The position numbers were made by a program, and so were the translations under genes. Shown here in pieces: positions 7,065-15,443 of a DNA stretch of 44,526 nt. Positions within the stretch are counted from its first letter, which is position 1. The number at the start of each line of letters is the position of its first letter. The notes under the pieces are model-generated. The model did not search any database, was not told the origin of the DNA, and worked only from the letters and a program-made list of their open reading frames with translations. This DNA is from an uncultured bacterium (GTDB lineage: Bacteria; Bacillota; Clostridia; Oscillospirales; Oscillospiraceae), in assembly GCA_949840775.1 (NCBI GenBank), contig CATKXO010000024.1, forward strand, positions 1 through 44,526, in the 5' to 3' direction.

Positions 7065-7187
7065 ATGAACGAAACACTGAGGCAGGCGGTAGAGCTGTTG
7101 GGACAGGGAATGCTGGGAATTTTCGTGGTGCTGGGACTGATTGCCCTGCTGGTGGTTTTGATGCAGAAGCTGAGCGGAAAAAGATAA
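7065..7187 (+). CDS. Tiny OadG-like gamma subunit (40 residues)
   Basis: The 40-residue protein has a short amphipathic start (MNETLRQAVELLGQG) and one membrane helix (GIFVVLGLIALLVVLMQKL). This is the shape of the gamma subunit that stabilises the beta subunit of sodium-pump decarboxylases. It lies 17 bases after the beta gene, with GGGGGGA upstream of the ATG. The usual zinc-binding, proline-rich C-terminal tail of OadG is absent, so it is a minimal version. Assignment rests on position and topology rather than on conserved residues. Confidence 0.65.
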   Translation: MNETLRQAVELLGQGMLGIFVVLGLIALLVVLMQKLSGKR

Positions 7188-7215
7188 GGCTCAAGGCATG
7201 AAAAGTGAAACAGCC

Positions 7216-7482
7216 TTACAGCCAGTCTGCTACCACATCGGCCAGCCCGGCGGGGCCCACCTGGTTGTCCACCAGAAGTGTCATCAGCTCGTCGATGCGC
7301 TGGGCGCTGGTGGTGATGGCGGGGATGGAGGCGTCGCTTCCGTGTTCCTCTGCAATATGGACCCCGTAGTTTTCGCAGAAGAGCTGGGCGGTTTCTTCCT
7401 GGTCAACGGTGAGGAAATAATGAAAGCAGCGCTGAGTTCCAACTGGGTCGGTACAATGGCGTGTTGCAATCTTGATCTCCAT
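7216..7482 (-). CDS. Small DUF6514-type protein
   Basis: This 88-residue protein resembles a family common in Oscillospiraceae: an N-terminal MEIKIATR strand, then FLTVDQEETAQLFCENYGV, followed by ITTSAQRIDELMTLLVDN and a C-terminal VVADWL. No function is known. The ATG at 7482 is preferred, after GAAGGGG. The longer open frame to 7662 crosses the promoter and is not coding. A palindrome lies at the predicted transcription start. The gene converges on oadG. Confidence 0.72.
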   Translation of the reverse strand: MEIKIATRHCTDPVGTQRCFHYFLTVDQEETAQLFCENYGVHIAEEHGSDASIPAITTSAQRIDELMTLLVDNQVGPAGLADVVADWL

Positions 7483-7498
7483 GATATAGTATCCCCTT

Positions 7499-7551
7499 CC
7501 CATCAAAAGACTTGATGGGCACATTATATAGTGTTTATCTCCACAGGGAAA
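7499..7551 (-). promoter_or_regulatory. Promoter and palindrome upstream of the DUF6514 gene
   Basis: On the minus strand TATAAT (7528-7523) has a poor -35 (TTTCCC, 7551-7546) at 17 bases. An 8-base inverted repeat, CCCATCAA/TTGATGGG (7499-7519), covers the expected start. It could be a 5' terminal RNA hairpin or an operator compensating for the weak -35. Confidence 0.5.
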
Positions 7552-7668
7552 GAGAAATATATCGCAGAAAAACAGGTCAAACGACGGTCTTCGCCAGAGG
7601 ATTTGCCGACAAGTGAAAGAATGCGTCGCCGCAGGGCGGAATTTCGGGAAAACTTTTAGCATAGAGCG

Positions 7669-7711
7669 GCCCCTGCCTGTAAAGACAATTACTTTACAGG
7701 CAGGGGCTTTT
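7669..7711 (+). terminator. Long perfect hairpin with T tract
   Basis: A 16-base perfect stem (7669-7684 with 7692-7707), a 7-base loop and TTTT follow each other on the plus strand, the form of an intrinsic terminator. No plus-strand gene ends directly before it. Its loop-proximal CTGTAAAG is shared with the second hairpin at 7773-7811. Confidence 0.55.
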
Positions 7712-7772
7712 CATAAAAACGCCGGTTATAAAAATTGTCGAATCTTCTGGAAAATTTCCAACGAATTGCAAT

Positions 7773-7811
7773 GAAACTCTCTGTAAAGGCAAAACCATTA
7801 CAGAGAGTTTC
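7773..7811 (-). terminator. Hairpin downstream of the small cysteine protein gene
   Basis: GAAACTCTCTGTAA (7773-7786) pairs perfectly with 7798-7811. It lies 8 bases past the stop of the minus-strand gene at 7820 and is the likely end of the ylbJ operon, although the following T tract (TTTCATT) is weak. Confidence 0.5.
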
Positions 7812-7819
7812 GTTATGTA

Positions 7820-8032
7820 TCAGAGCTTGAAATCCTCATCGGACAAAGGGCTGGAGGACAACTTTGCAGGGCGGGGTGGCACCCGCTTCAGAGGATCGTA
7901 GCGAAAAGCCCCACAGTGGGAGCCGGCGGACATGACCCCTCTCTTGGGACAGACCACCTGATCCTGGTCCAGCCCCCGTCCCCTGGCGCAGTAGGCACAG
8001 CGGGGCTCTATAGAAGTCTGAAACAGCTTCAT
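7820..8032 (-). CDS. Small conserved cysteine-containing protein
   Basis: This 70-residue protein has cysteines in CAYC, VCPKRG and SHCGAF, which could make a small zinc site. A basic segment, FRYDPLKRVPPRP, comes next, and the protein ends in an acidic DEDFKL. I have the impression of a conserved hypothetical protein of this bacterial group, with no known function. It follows ylbJ on the same strand after 40 bases, so it is probably co-transcribed. The AAGGAAGTG site before the ATG supports the start. Confidence 0.65.
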   Translation of the reverse strand: MKLFQTSIEPRCAYCARGRGLDQDQVVCPKRGVMSAGSHCGAFRYDPLKRVPPRPAKLSSSPLSDEDFKL

Positions 8033-8072
8033 GATGTGTCACTTCCTTATCATTTGGTCTTTGCAGTCACCA

Positions 8073-9254
8073 TTATACTACATGCCGTCCCTCTTTTCCA
8101 CTGTTTTTTTGCGCCACATAGACCGTCAGCGCCAAAAAAGCCAGCCATATCCCCCAGGAGACTACAGCGGAAATGGTGAGAGCCCGGTGGAAATCCAGTG
8201 TGGCGATGGCTTCCGTCTGCTCTGCCAGATAGACGGAGGCGGGGCTGCTCAGGGGGATGATCCGGAACAGCAACTGGACCAGTGCGGCGGAAAGAAGTCC
8301 GTGGAGCAGCTTGCCCGCCACATAGGTGCGGACGGACAGGCTGCTGTCCCCTAAAAAGGCCAGCACCTGGCAGTGGACAGACACCCCGGCCCAGCCCAGC
8401 ATGAACGCGGCCATGGACAGACGGCCAGGGAGGGCGCCGTCGGTGAGAGAGGTCACCCCGGAGGACACCTCCACCAGGCCGGTAAGCAGCCGCTCCGCCC
8501 AGGTCTGGTCCATCCCCAGAGGCGCCAACAGGAGGGAAAGAAAGCGCCCCAAAGCCTCCAGGATGCCGGCGTGGGCCAGGATGCGGAGGAAGACGGTGAA
8601 GAACAGGATGAAAGCGCAGATATTCAGACCGGACTGGAGGGCCCCGGTGACAGAGCTGACGAAAGCTTTGGAGAAGCGGACCGTCTGAAACTGGGGGCCC
8701 CGGCTGCGGCGAAGGCGCGGGCGCTCCTGTGGCTTGTAGAAGCGGAAGAGGACTCCCACTGCCAGCGAGGCCAGCAAATGGGCCAGATAAAGAAGCAGTC
8801 CCGCCCCGCCGCTGCCAAATACCCCTGCCCCCACCACGCCCAGGATGAAAGCGGGGCCGCTGTTGTTACAGAAGGCCAGCATTCGTTCCGCCTCGGTGCA
8901 GGAGCACTGACCGTTTTCGTAGATCTGGATAGCGGTCCGCGCTCCCACGGGGTAGCCGCCGATAAAGCCCAGGGCCAGAGCTGCGGCGCAGTTCCCGTTG
9001 ACCTGGAACAGCGGGACCATCACCGGTTCCAGCAGCTTGCCCAAGTATCGGGACATCCCCAGCTCCACCACCAGAGAGGACAGCACAAAGAAGGGGAACA
9101 GAGAGGGCAGGATTACGTTGCCGCACAGCTTGAGCCCGTCCCGCATAGCCCCTATGGCCTCTTCCGGCCACAGAATCAGCGACAGCGTGGCCCAGAGCAG
9201 GCCGATTCCCAGCAAAATGTCCCGGTACTGGGCCCTTCCCACAAGCCTTCCCAC
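8073..9254 (-). CDS. ylbJ: YlbJ sporulation integral membrane protein
   Basis: This 393-residue membrane protein has about eight to ten helices and nucleoside-recognition (Gate) domain features. Recognisable segments are PSLFPFFVLSSLV, LALGFIGGYPVGARTA, CNNSGPAFILGVVG and MLGWAGVSVHCQV. In Bacillus, ylbJ is sigma-E dependent and needed for heat-resistant spores. Start GTG 9254 follows GAGGTG by 6 bases. A minus-strand CATAGAGT at 9299-9292 resembles a sigma-E -10, but no convincing -35 precedes it. A 341-codon open frame on the plus strand over this gene is a shadow. Confidence 0.9.
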   Translation of the reverse strand: MGRLVGRAQYRDILLGIGLLWATLSLILWPEEAIGAMRDGLKLCGNVILPSLFPFFVLSSLVVELGMSRYLGKLLEPVMVPLFQVNGNCAAALALGFIGGYPVGARTAIQIYENGQCSCTEAERMLAFCNNSGPAFILGVVGAGVFGSGGAGLLLYLAHLLASLAVGVLFRFYKPQERPRLRRSRGPQFQTVRFSKAFVSSVTGALQSGLNICAFILFFTVFLRILAHAGILEALGRFLSLLLAPLGMDQTWAERLLTGLVEVSSGVTSLTDGALPGRLSMAAFMLGWAGVSVHCQVLAFLGDSSLSVRTYVAGKLLHGLLSAALVQLLFRIIPLSSPASVYLAEQTEAIATLDFHRALTISAVVSWGIWLAFLALTVYVAQKNSGKEGRHVV

Positions 9255-9338
9255 TCAGCGCACCTCGTTTCTCCGGAAAATCTTCTGTGGGACTCTATGC
9301 GAAGAAGAAGGTTTTCTTGCCTGTCCCAAAAGAAACGA

Positions 9339-9367
9339 TTGCAGGAACGGAAATTTTACAGTATAAT
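9339..9367 (+). promoter_or_regulatory. Sigma-A promoter of the DUF2804-rarA run
   Basis: TTGCAG (9339-9344), a 17-base spacer and TATAAT (9362-9367) lie 29 bases upstream of the DUF2804 start. The following genes to 13076 are overlapping or closely spaced, so this promoter may serve all four. Confidence 0.78.
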
Positions 9368-9395
9368 AGGCGGGAACGGAAGGAGGCGGACAGAG

Positions 9396-10427
9396 ATGGA
9401 GCAGCACGAGATCACCGAACCGGGGCCGCTGTTGGACGACCAGGGCAACCTGTGTCAGGCGGGATACGCCAAACGGATGCTGCTGGAGTACGACCGGAAC
9501 GATATTAGGGGCCACACCATGCGCATCAAGGAATGGGACTACTATCTGGTGATGAACGGCCAGTTTGCCCTGGCCCTGACCATAGCGGACAACAGCTATA
9601 TGGGCCTGGATTCCATCTCCCTGCTGGACTTTTGGGAGAGCACCCAGGTGACCAAAAGCCCTATGCGCCTGCTGCCCATGGGGAACACCGGTATGCCCTC
9701 CACCAGCCTGGAGGGGGACAGCGCCTCCGGAGGACACGGCTACTCCCTGCTGTTCCGCCGGGAGGAGGAGCAGCGGCAGCTCTATGCCCATATGGAACAC
9801 TTTGACGGACAAGCCCCCCTGGACGCCCACATCATACTCTCCGATGAGCCGGAGGAGTCCATGGTCATCTGCACCCCCTTCGACAAGCCGGGACACTTCT
9901 ATTTCAACCAGAAGATCAACTGCCTGCGGGCCGGGGGAAAGGTGACGGTGGGGGATAAAGAGTATATGCTGGACCCCTCCGACACCTTCGCTGTGCTGGA
10001 CTGGGGCCGGGGGGTGTGGACCTACCACAACACTTGGTACTGGGCCTCCGCCTCCGGGGTAGTGGATGGGGTGCGGTTCGGCTTTAATCTGGGTTACGGC
10101 TTTGGGGACACCTCTGCTGCCACCGAGAACATGCTGTTCTACAACGGCAAGGCCCACAAGCTGTCCAAGGTGCGCTTCCGCATTCCGGGCCGGCGGCGGA
10201 AGCGCCGGTATATGGAGCAGTGGGAGTTTACCAGCGATGACGGCCGGTTTGAGATGCGGTTTGACCCCATGATGGACCGCGCTGCCTGCACCAGTGTGGG
10301 CGTTATCAAGTCGGATCAGCACCAGGTTTTTGGCAAGTTTACCGGCCTGGCCCTGCTGGACGACGGCACAGAGATTTTTGTCAAGGACTTTTTGGGCTTT
10401 GCCGAGGAAGTGGAGAACAAATGGTGA
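9396..10427 (+). CDS. DUF2804 domain protein
   Basis: The protein has 343 residues. DUF2804 features are the opening EITEPGPLLDDQGNLCQAGY, then KEWDYYLVMN, a central GVWTYHNTWYWASASG, and a C-terminal GLALLDDGTEIFVKDFLGF. The fold is predicted beta-rich and related to lipocalin-like carotenoid/hydroxyneurosporene synthase-type domains. The function is unknown and no membrane segment is seen. The ATG at 9396 sits after GGAAGGAGG. The open frame extends far upstream to 8373, but that part is antisense to ylbJ and lacks a start signal. It overlaps the next gene by 7 bases. Confidence 0.82.
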   Translation: MEQHEITEPGPLLDDQGNLCQAGYAKRMLLEYDRNDIRGHTMRIKEWDYYLVMNGQFALALTIADNSYMGLDSISLLDFWESTQVTKSPMRLLPMGNTGMPSTSLEGDSASGGHGYSLLFRREEEQRQLYAHMEHFDGQAPLDAHIILSDEPEESMVICTPFDKPGHFYFNQKINCLRAGGKVTVGDKEYMLDPSDTFAVLDWGRGVWTYHNTWYWASASGVVDGVRFGFNLGYGFGDTSAATENMLFYNGKAHKLSKVRFRIPGRRRKRRYMEQWEFTSDDGRFEMRFDPMMDRAACTSVGVIKSDQHQVFGKFTGLALLDDGTEIFVKDFLGFAEEVENKW

Positions 10428-11020
10428 GGCAGTCCCCGTTTCAGCTGCGGCTGGTGGACACCCCCCAAGGTCCCCTCACCTATACCCTGACCCGGAAGCG
10501 GGTAAAAAATATCAATCTGCGCATCGGGAGCGGAGGAGAGATCAAGGTATCCCTCCCCATACGGTGCCCCATTCAGCAGGGGGACGATTTTATCCGGGAG
10601 AAAAGCGGCTGGATTGTGGACGCCCTCCGCCGCCGGGAGGAACGGCAGATGGAGCCCCTGCCTCCAGTATCCCGGGAGGAGTGTGCCCGGCTGCTGGCCG
10701 GAGCCTTGGGCCGGGTTTATCCTCTGGTGGAGCCCCTTGGGGTGGCATTCCCTGCGCTGAAGCTGCGCAAGCTGAAAAGTCAGTGGGGCAACTGCCACTG
10801 GACCCAGGGATATATCACCCTGAATACCGCTCTGGCCCGGTGTCCGGCGGAGCTGAGGGACTATGTGGCCCTCCATGAGCTGGTCCACTTCCTCCACCAC
10901 GACCACGGGCCGGGATTCTATACCCGGATGGATGCTCTCATGCCCGACTGGCGGCAGCGGAGGAAGGCGCTGAAATCCTATGGAGGCGCGCTGGAGCGTG
11001 AACAGACAGGAAAGGTGTGA
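10421..11020 (+). CDS. YgjP-like M48/DUF45 metallopeptidase
   Basis: This 199-residue protein has the YgjP layout: an N-terminal strand-rich part with RKRVKNINLRI, the segment KLKSQWGNCHWTQGYITLN, and the zinc motif HELVHFLHHDHGPGF. HExxH gives two ligands, with a third His downstream, and PDW follows. Members are small cytoplasmic gluzincin-like enzymes whose physiological substrate is unknown. Overlaps with both neighbours (7 bases upstream, TGATG downstream) imply translational coupling. Confidence 0.83.
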   Translation: MVRQSPFQLRLVDTPQGPLTYTLTRKRVKNINLRIGSGGEIKVSLPIRCPIQQGDDFIREKSGWIVDALRRREERQMEPLPPVSREECARLLAGALGRVYPLVEPLGVAFPALKLRKLKSQWGNCHWTQGYITLNTALARCPAELRDYVALHELVHFLHHDHGPGFYTRMDALMPDWRQRRKALKSYGGALEREQTGKV

Positions 11021-12291
11021 TGGACATGGCATACCGCCCTTTGGCGGACGAGATCAGGCCCACCAGCCTGGATGAGGTGGTGGGTCAGGGACATATTCTG
11101 GGCAAGGACGGCCTGCTCCGCCGGATTGTGGAGGGAGGCAGCGTACCCAACCTGATTTTCTACGGCCCTTCCGGAACGGGCAAGACTACCGTGGCCAATA
11201 TCATTGCCCAGCGGACCAACCGTCCCCTCCACCGGCTCAACGCCACTACCGCCTCCATTTCAGACATCAAGGACATCATGGCGGACATTGGTACCCTTTT
11301 GGCACCGGAGGGGGTGCTGCTCTACCTGGACGAGATTCAGTATTTCAACAAGAAGCAGCAGCAATCTCTGCTGGAGTTCATGGAGGATGGCCGTATCACC
11401 CTTATCGCCTCCACCACAGAGAACCCCTTTTTTGCCGTCTTTGGTGCGGTGCTGTCCCGGGCCAGCGTCTTTGAGTTTAAGCAGATTACCGCTACAGATG
11501 TGCTTCCCGCCATCGACCGGGGCATTTCCATCATGGGGCAGCGGCTGGGGGCGGAGGCGGTCTGTGAGGACGGTGTGCGGGAGCACATCGCCTCCGCCTG
11601 CGGGGGAGACGTGCGCAAGGCCATGAACGCCATTGAGCTTTTGCTCACTGCTGCCAGACGTGAGCAAGGAAAACTCCTTGTCACCCTGGAAGATGCCCGA
11701 ACCGCCGCCCAGAAGTCGGCCATGCGGTATGATCGGGAGGGAGACGTCCATTTTGACATCGCCTCCGCTCTGATGAAGTCTCTCCGGGGCTCCGACCCGG
11801 ACGCCGCCCTCCACTACCTGGCCCGGCTGCTGGAGGCGGGAGACCTGATTACTGCCATCCGGCGCATCCTCTGCTCCGCCAGCGAGGACATTGGCCTGGC
11901 CTACCCCATGGCGGTGCCCATTGTGAAGGCCTGCGTGGACAATGCCCTCCAGCTTGGGCTGCCCGAGGCCAAGCTGCCCTTGGCAGAGGCGGTAATCCTC
12001 TTGGCCACTGCGCCCAAGTCCAATACCGCCTGTGCCGCCATTGACGCGGCCCTGGCAGATGTCCGGGCCGGGCGGACGGGGAGCATCCCCCGGGAGCTGC
12101 AAAATGTCCATGCCGACTCCGCCGGCCAGGAGCGCAGCCAGGGGTATAAATATCCCCACAGCTTTCCCCGGCACTGGGTGGCCCAGCAGTATCTGCCCGA
12201 TGAGCTGGTGGGGACCCATTACTACCAATATGGGGACAACAAGACCGAACAGGCCGCCAGGCGGTACTGGGAGGAGATCAAAGGGAGTTAG
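11020..12291 (+). CDS. rarA: Replication-associated recombination protein A (RarA/MgsA)
   Basis: This 423-residue AAA+ ATPase acts at stalled replication forks. It shows the family start MRPxSLDE-like (RPTSLDEVVGQGHILG), Walker A GPSGTGKTT at about 49-57, Walker B LYLDEIQYF near 101, sensor 1 STTENPFFAV, an arginine-finger region LSRASVFEF, and the C-terminal tetramerisation segment with RELQNVHADS. Length matches the family (about 420-440). Of three possible starts (GTG 11017, ATG 11020, ATG 11026), 11020 overlaps the previous stop and lies after AGGAAAGG. A true fork role is known from E. coli and Bacillus homologues. Confidence 0.93.
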   Translation: MDMAYRPLADEIRPTSLDEVVGQGHILGKDGLLRRIVEGGSVPNLIFYGPSGTGKTTVANIIAQRTNRPLHRLNATTASISDIKDIMADIGTLLAPEGVLLYLDEIQYFNKKQQQSLLEFMEDGRITLIASTTENPFFAVFGAVLSRASVFEFKQITATDVLPAIDRGISIMGQRLGAEAVCEDGVREHIASACGGDVRKAMNAIELLLTAARREQGKLLVTLEDARTAAQKSAMRYDREGDVHFDIASALMKSLRGSDPDAALHYLARLLEAGDLITAIRRILCSASEDIGLAYPMAVPIVKACVDNALQLGLPEAKLPLAEAVILLATAPKSNTACAAIDAALADVRAGRTGSIPRELQNVHADSAGQERSQGYKYPHSFPRHWVAQQYLPDELVGTHYYQYGDNKTEQAARRYWEEIKGS

Positions 12292-12302
12292 GAGAGAGAA
12301 AG

Positions 12303-13076
12303 ATGGAGCTGACAGAACTGGCCCATATTTGGATGATTGTCGGTCCTCTTGTGTTTCTGGGCGGAGTGATTGACGCAGTGGCCGGGGGCGGCGGGCTAAT
12401 TACCCTGCCAGCCTATTTGATTGCCGGCCTGCCGGCGCATATGGCAACCGGGACCAACAAATGCGGAAACGCGTTTGGGACTTTTTTGTCCACTGGCCGC
12501 TTTTTAAAGCAAGGAAACGTCCATTATCCCACCGCCATAGCCGGTGCGGCCGGCGCGCTGGTTGGGGCCTGGATTGGGGTCCAGATCAACCTGATTATGC
12601 CGGAACGGGTCCTTTATTATGTCATGTTGGCGATTGTTCCGGTGATGACGGTGGTGCTGCTGTTTAAGAGCAATTTCGGGCAGGAGGATCATTCCGGGGA
12701 GCTGGGAACGGTCCAGCTGCTGGCCATGGCCCTGGGAATCGGACTGGTGATTGGTTGCTACGATGGCTTTTTTGGTCCGGGTGCGGGGACGTTTCTGATG
12801 CTGGCCTTTACCGGGCTGTGCCGGTTTGATTTGCTCACCGCGTCCGGAAACACCAAGCTGGCCAACTCAGCCAGCCTTTTGGCGTCACTGGTCACATTTG
12901 CCTTGGCGGGGAAGGTGCTGTGGAGCGTGGGCATACCTGCGGCCATCTGCGGCATCGCCGGCAACTATGTGGGCTCCAGCCTGGCCCTGAAGGGCGGAGC
13001 AAAGGTAATCCGGCCCATGTTTTTTGTGGTACTTGCGCTGCTGTTGGCCCGGCTGATATATGGTTTATTTGTGTGA
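12303..13076 (+). CDS. TSUP (TauE/SafE) family membrane transporter
   Basis: This 257-residue protein has about eight membrane helices. It carries the two inverted TSUP motifs: GGVIDAVAGGGGLITLPAYL near 17-36, then GCYDGFFGPGAGTFLMLAF near 146-164. The family exports sulfite, sulfoacetate or related organosulfur anions, and the substrate here cannot be told. The gene lies 11 bases after rarA with an AGGAGAG site, and a terminator follows immediately. Confidence 0.87.
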   Translation: MELTELAHIWMIVGPLVFLGGVIDAVAGGGGLITLPAYLIAGLPAHMATGTNKCGNAFGTFLSTGRFLKQGNVHYPTAIAGAAGALVGAWIGVQINLIMPERVLYYVMLAIVPVMTVVLLFKSNFGQEDHSGELGTVQLLAMALGIGLVIGCYDGFFGPGAGTFLMLAFTGLCRFDLLTASGNTKLANSASLLASLVTFALAGKVLWSVGIPAAICGIAGNYVGSSLALKGGAKVIRPMFFVVLALLLARLIYGLFV

Positions 13077-13113
13077 AAAAGCCGCCCGATTGGGCGGCTT
13101 TCTCATATTTTTG
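13077..13113. terminator. Bidirectional terminator between converging genes
   Basis: GCCGCCC (13081-13087), loop GATT, GGGCGGC (13092-13098), with A residues before and T-rich sequence after. It serves the TSUP gene and overlaps the end of the DUF3810 gene on the other strand. Confidence 0.8.
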
Positions 13114-14203
13114 ATTTGTAGTAGTTTACCAGCAGGTCCACACAGGCCCCATAGGAGCGGATGCCAAGCTCCTGGTCGTTGCTCCTGAGAAAGGAGTCGT
13201 ACATGTCTCCCGCCATATCCTCCGCAGGGGACTCCAGGGCCTGCCAGTAGGCGTTATTGTCCGTCCAGTCCACGGTCAGTTCCAGAGAAAAGGCCTGCCC
13301 AGCGATGCTGTACCAGGCATCGGGGGAGACGGAATAGAGCGCGTTGCACAGCTGAATCAGGCCCATGAGATAGCCGGAGTACTGGAATATCACGTCATCA
13401 CAAGAGGTACAGGCAGCAATTCCCACAAAGTTGGCTTCCTGCTCAGAGGCGACCATCCGCTGGTGGGCCATCTCGTGGGCAATGGTGGCGGGCACCAGGC
13501 AGGCGGGGGCATCCACATTCACGTTGGCCTCGCCGGTAAAGGGAAAGTAGACGCCGGTAAAGCCCAGGATGCTCTGCAATCTGGAGCAGAGCAAGGGTTT
13601 TGCCTTAACAGCTTTCACGTCCAGAGAAGAAAACTCCAGGGCAATGTTACGATAGAGCTCCGTCCCCTGGTCAAAGCAGACAGGCAGCGCTTCGGCAAAA
13701 TGTCCCCCATCCTCCCGAGGTATTTGAGGCGCCAGAGCGGCGGCCTGCCGGGCAAAGTATTCGGTGACGGCGGCCAGCTCCTCCACAGAATAGGGATTGG
13801 TCTCCAGCCCTTCCCGCTGGGCGAAGGTGGGGACATAATAGGCGGCGTTCCACAGCCAGCACAGTCCCGCCCACAGCCACAGCCAGACGGTTCCCAGTGC
13901 AATCAGCCTCCGCAGGAAGGGGAGGGGCGCCCGCTGACGGAGCAGCAGTACCGCCGCCCGCACCAGCCAAATAACACAGCCGGCCAGAAACAGGGTGGTG
14001 AGCAGTTCAGCGGCAGAGAAGGGAACAAGGGACCACAGCCGCCCAAAAAAACGTTCGACAGGGGCCATCACGCTGAAGACCCAGCCGGTCATCACAGCTT
14101 GATTGCCCTTCAACAGCTCAAACAGGATGACCAGCGACAGAGGGATGGTAACAGCCCCCAGCCAGAGCCACACTGCGTTGGTTTTTGTATGCTTTGTTTT
14201 CAT
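13103..14203 (-). CDS. DUF3810 membrane protein with HExxH motif
   Basis: This 366-residue protein has three membrane helices in the first 120 residues, then a soluble domain containing HEMAHQRMVASEQEANF, a zinc-metallopeptidase pattern (HExxH plus a downstream Glu). Family DUF3810 is common in Firmicutes and its substrate is unknown. It follows tmcAL with a 6-base gap, and its ribosome binding site AAGG lies in the end of tmcAL, so the two form an operon. Confidence 0.83.
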   Translation of the reverse strand: MKTKHTKTNAVWLWLGAVTIPLSLVILFELLKGNQAVMTGWVFSVMAPVERFFGRLWSLVPFSAAELLTTLFLAGCVIWLVRAAVLLLRQRAPLPFLRRLIALGTVWLWLWAGLCWLWNAAYYVPTFAQREGLETNPYSVEELAAVTEYFARQAAALAPQIPREDGGHFAEALPVCFDQGTELYRNIALEFSSLDVKAVKAKPLLCSRLQSILGFTGVYFPFTGEANVNVDAPACLVPATIAHEMAHQRMVASEQEANFVGIAACTSCDDVIFQYSGYLMGLIQLCNALYSVSPDAWYSIAGQAFSLELTVDWTDNNAYWQALESPAEDMAGDMYDSFLRSNDQELGIRSYGACVDLLVNYYKSKI

Positions 14204-14209
14204 AGGTCT

Positions 14210-15373
14210 CTACCTTTTTACAACGGGGTTGGAGGTCCACTCCAGCCCTCCGGGCCGGGGGGAGGGAAAGCATAGGGCAAACAGGTCGGTAAATCGCTCC
14301 TCCTGAGCGAAGAGGGTTTGAGCCTCAGGGGAGAGACGGCGGACATGGGCAGGCTTGACAAAGAAGGGGAGAGAGGACTTTTGGTTCATCTCTCTCAACA
14401 GCGCCTGTCCCCGGCGGTTAAAGCCCAGCACCCGGATATAGGGGGGCGCGGCGGGGATGTTTTCCCTCCGAAGGCCCAGAAGAGCATAGAGGGCCAGCCG
14501 GCGGACCCGGGCGTGGGTATAGGTTCGGGTCTTGGTCAGGGCATACAGCTCGTCCAGATTTGCCGTTTGCCGGGCGGCGTACAGCAGGCGGGCGGCCAGA
14601 CCGTCGCCGCTGTCCGGAAGGGCCTCCGCCTCCGCCAATGTCATGGATCGCAGCCGGGCGATAAGAGCCCGCTCCAAGTGCCTCATGTCAGCAGCTTCGC
14701 CCTTCCAGGGCAGGGACAGAAAAGGGGAAGCGCTTGTCACCTCTCCCGCCCGAATCCACCGGCGCAGAAGGGAGGCGGAAGCAAATTCTTCCGCCGTCTC
14801 CCCGTCGTGTCCCGGTCCCCGGCGGGGGATTGTGACCGCTTCCATGTTTGGGGGCAGGAATCGCAGGTACTCCACCCCAAGGCTGTTGTTGGGGAAGTCC
14901 AGCAGGGCGGCCCGCTCCGGGCCCAGCAGCCGCACTACCGCCTGACGGCGGCAGTGGGCGAAGGACATCCTTGGTTTCAGCTCCCGGCGCAGGGCGGCGG
15001 GGAAGTCCGGGCTGTTGAGGCACCGGGCCACCTCCCGCAGAGGGGCGATATTTCCGCATTCGCTGCCGAAGGAGAGAACGTCCACCACCCCGGTGGCCGC
15101 CAGAATGGATATCGCGCCCCTGGCAAAGCCCTCGGCGGAGGCTGTGGACCACACGGCAGGCAGTTCCAGCACCAGGTCCGCGCCCCCGGTCAGAGCGCTC
15201 TCCGCCCGGGACCACTTGTCGGTAATGGCACACTCCCCCCGCTGGACCCAGTTGCCGCTCATGACGGCGACAACGGCGGTTTCCTCCGGAAAAAGCCGCC
15301 GGGTCTCCCGGATATGCCAGGCGTGTCCGGTGTGGAAGGGATTGTATTCGGCGACAATTCCGATGGTTTTCAA
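14210..15373 (-). CDS. tmcAL: tRNA(Met) cytidine acetate ligase (TmcAL, YlbM)
   Basis: The 387-residue protein opens with the nucleotidyltransferase signature IGIVAEYNPFHTGH at residues 4-17. It continues with VMSGNWVQRGECAITDKW and ADLVLELP. Later segments, SFGSECG and SLGVEYLR, are also typical of the family. TmcAL activates acetate with ATP and forms N4-acetylcytidine at the wobble base of elongator tRNA-Met. The start is TTG 15373, after GGGAGGA; an open frame extends upstream but lacks homology. It faces acetate kinase across a shared intergenic region; both enzymes use acetate, which may be coincidence. In Bacillus ylbM and ylbJ also lie close together. Confidence 0.93.
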   Translation of the reverse strand: MKTIGIVAEYNPFHTGHAWHIRETRRLFPEETAVVAVMSGNWVQRGECAITDKWSRAESALTGGADLVLELPAVWSTASAEGFARGAISILAATGVVDVLSFGSECGNIAPLREVARCLNSPDFPAALRRELKPRMSFAHCRRQAVVRLLGPERAALLDFPNNSLGVEYLRFLPPNMEAVTIPRRGPGHDGETAEEFASASLLRRWIRAGEVTSASPFLSLPWKGEAADMRHLERALIARLRSMTLAEAEALPDSGDGLAARLLYAARQTANLDELYALTKTRTYTHARVRRLALYALLGLRRENIPAAPPYIRVLGFNRRGQALLREMNQKSSLPFFVKPAHVRRLSPEAQTLFAQEERFTDLFALCFPSPRPGGLEWTSNPVVKR

Positions 15374-15443
15374 GGGCGGTCCTCCCGATAAAAAATTTTG
15401 TGGATCAAGTAAAAAATATTTGGAAGAAAAGTAAAAAAATAGG

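Noticed and set aside
7483-7662. N-terminal extension of the DUF6514 gene
   Set aside because: It spans the promoter and has no family resemblance; the ribosome binding site supports ATG 7482.
8373-9395. Open plus-strand frame in front of the DUF2804 gene
   Set aside because: It is antisense to ylbJ, whose family motifs are clear. The promoter at 9339-9367 and the GGAAGGAGG site support ATG 9396.
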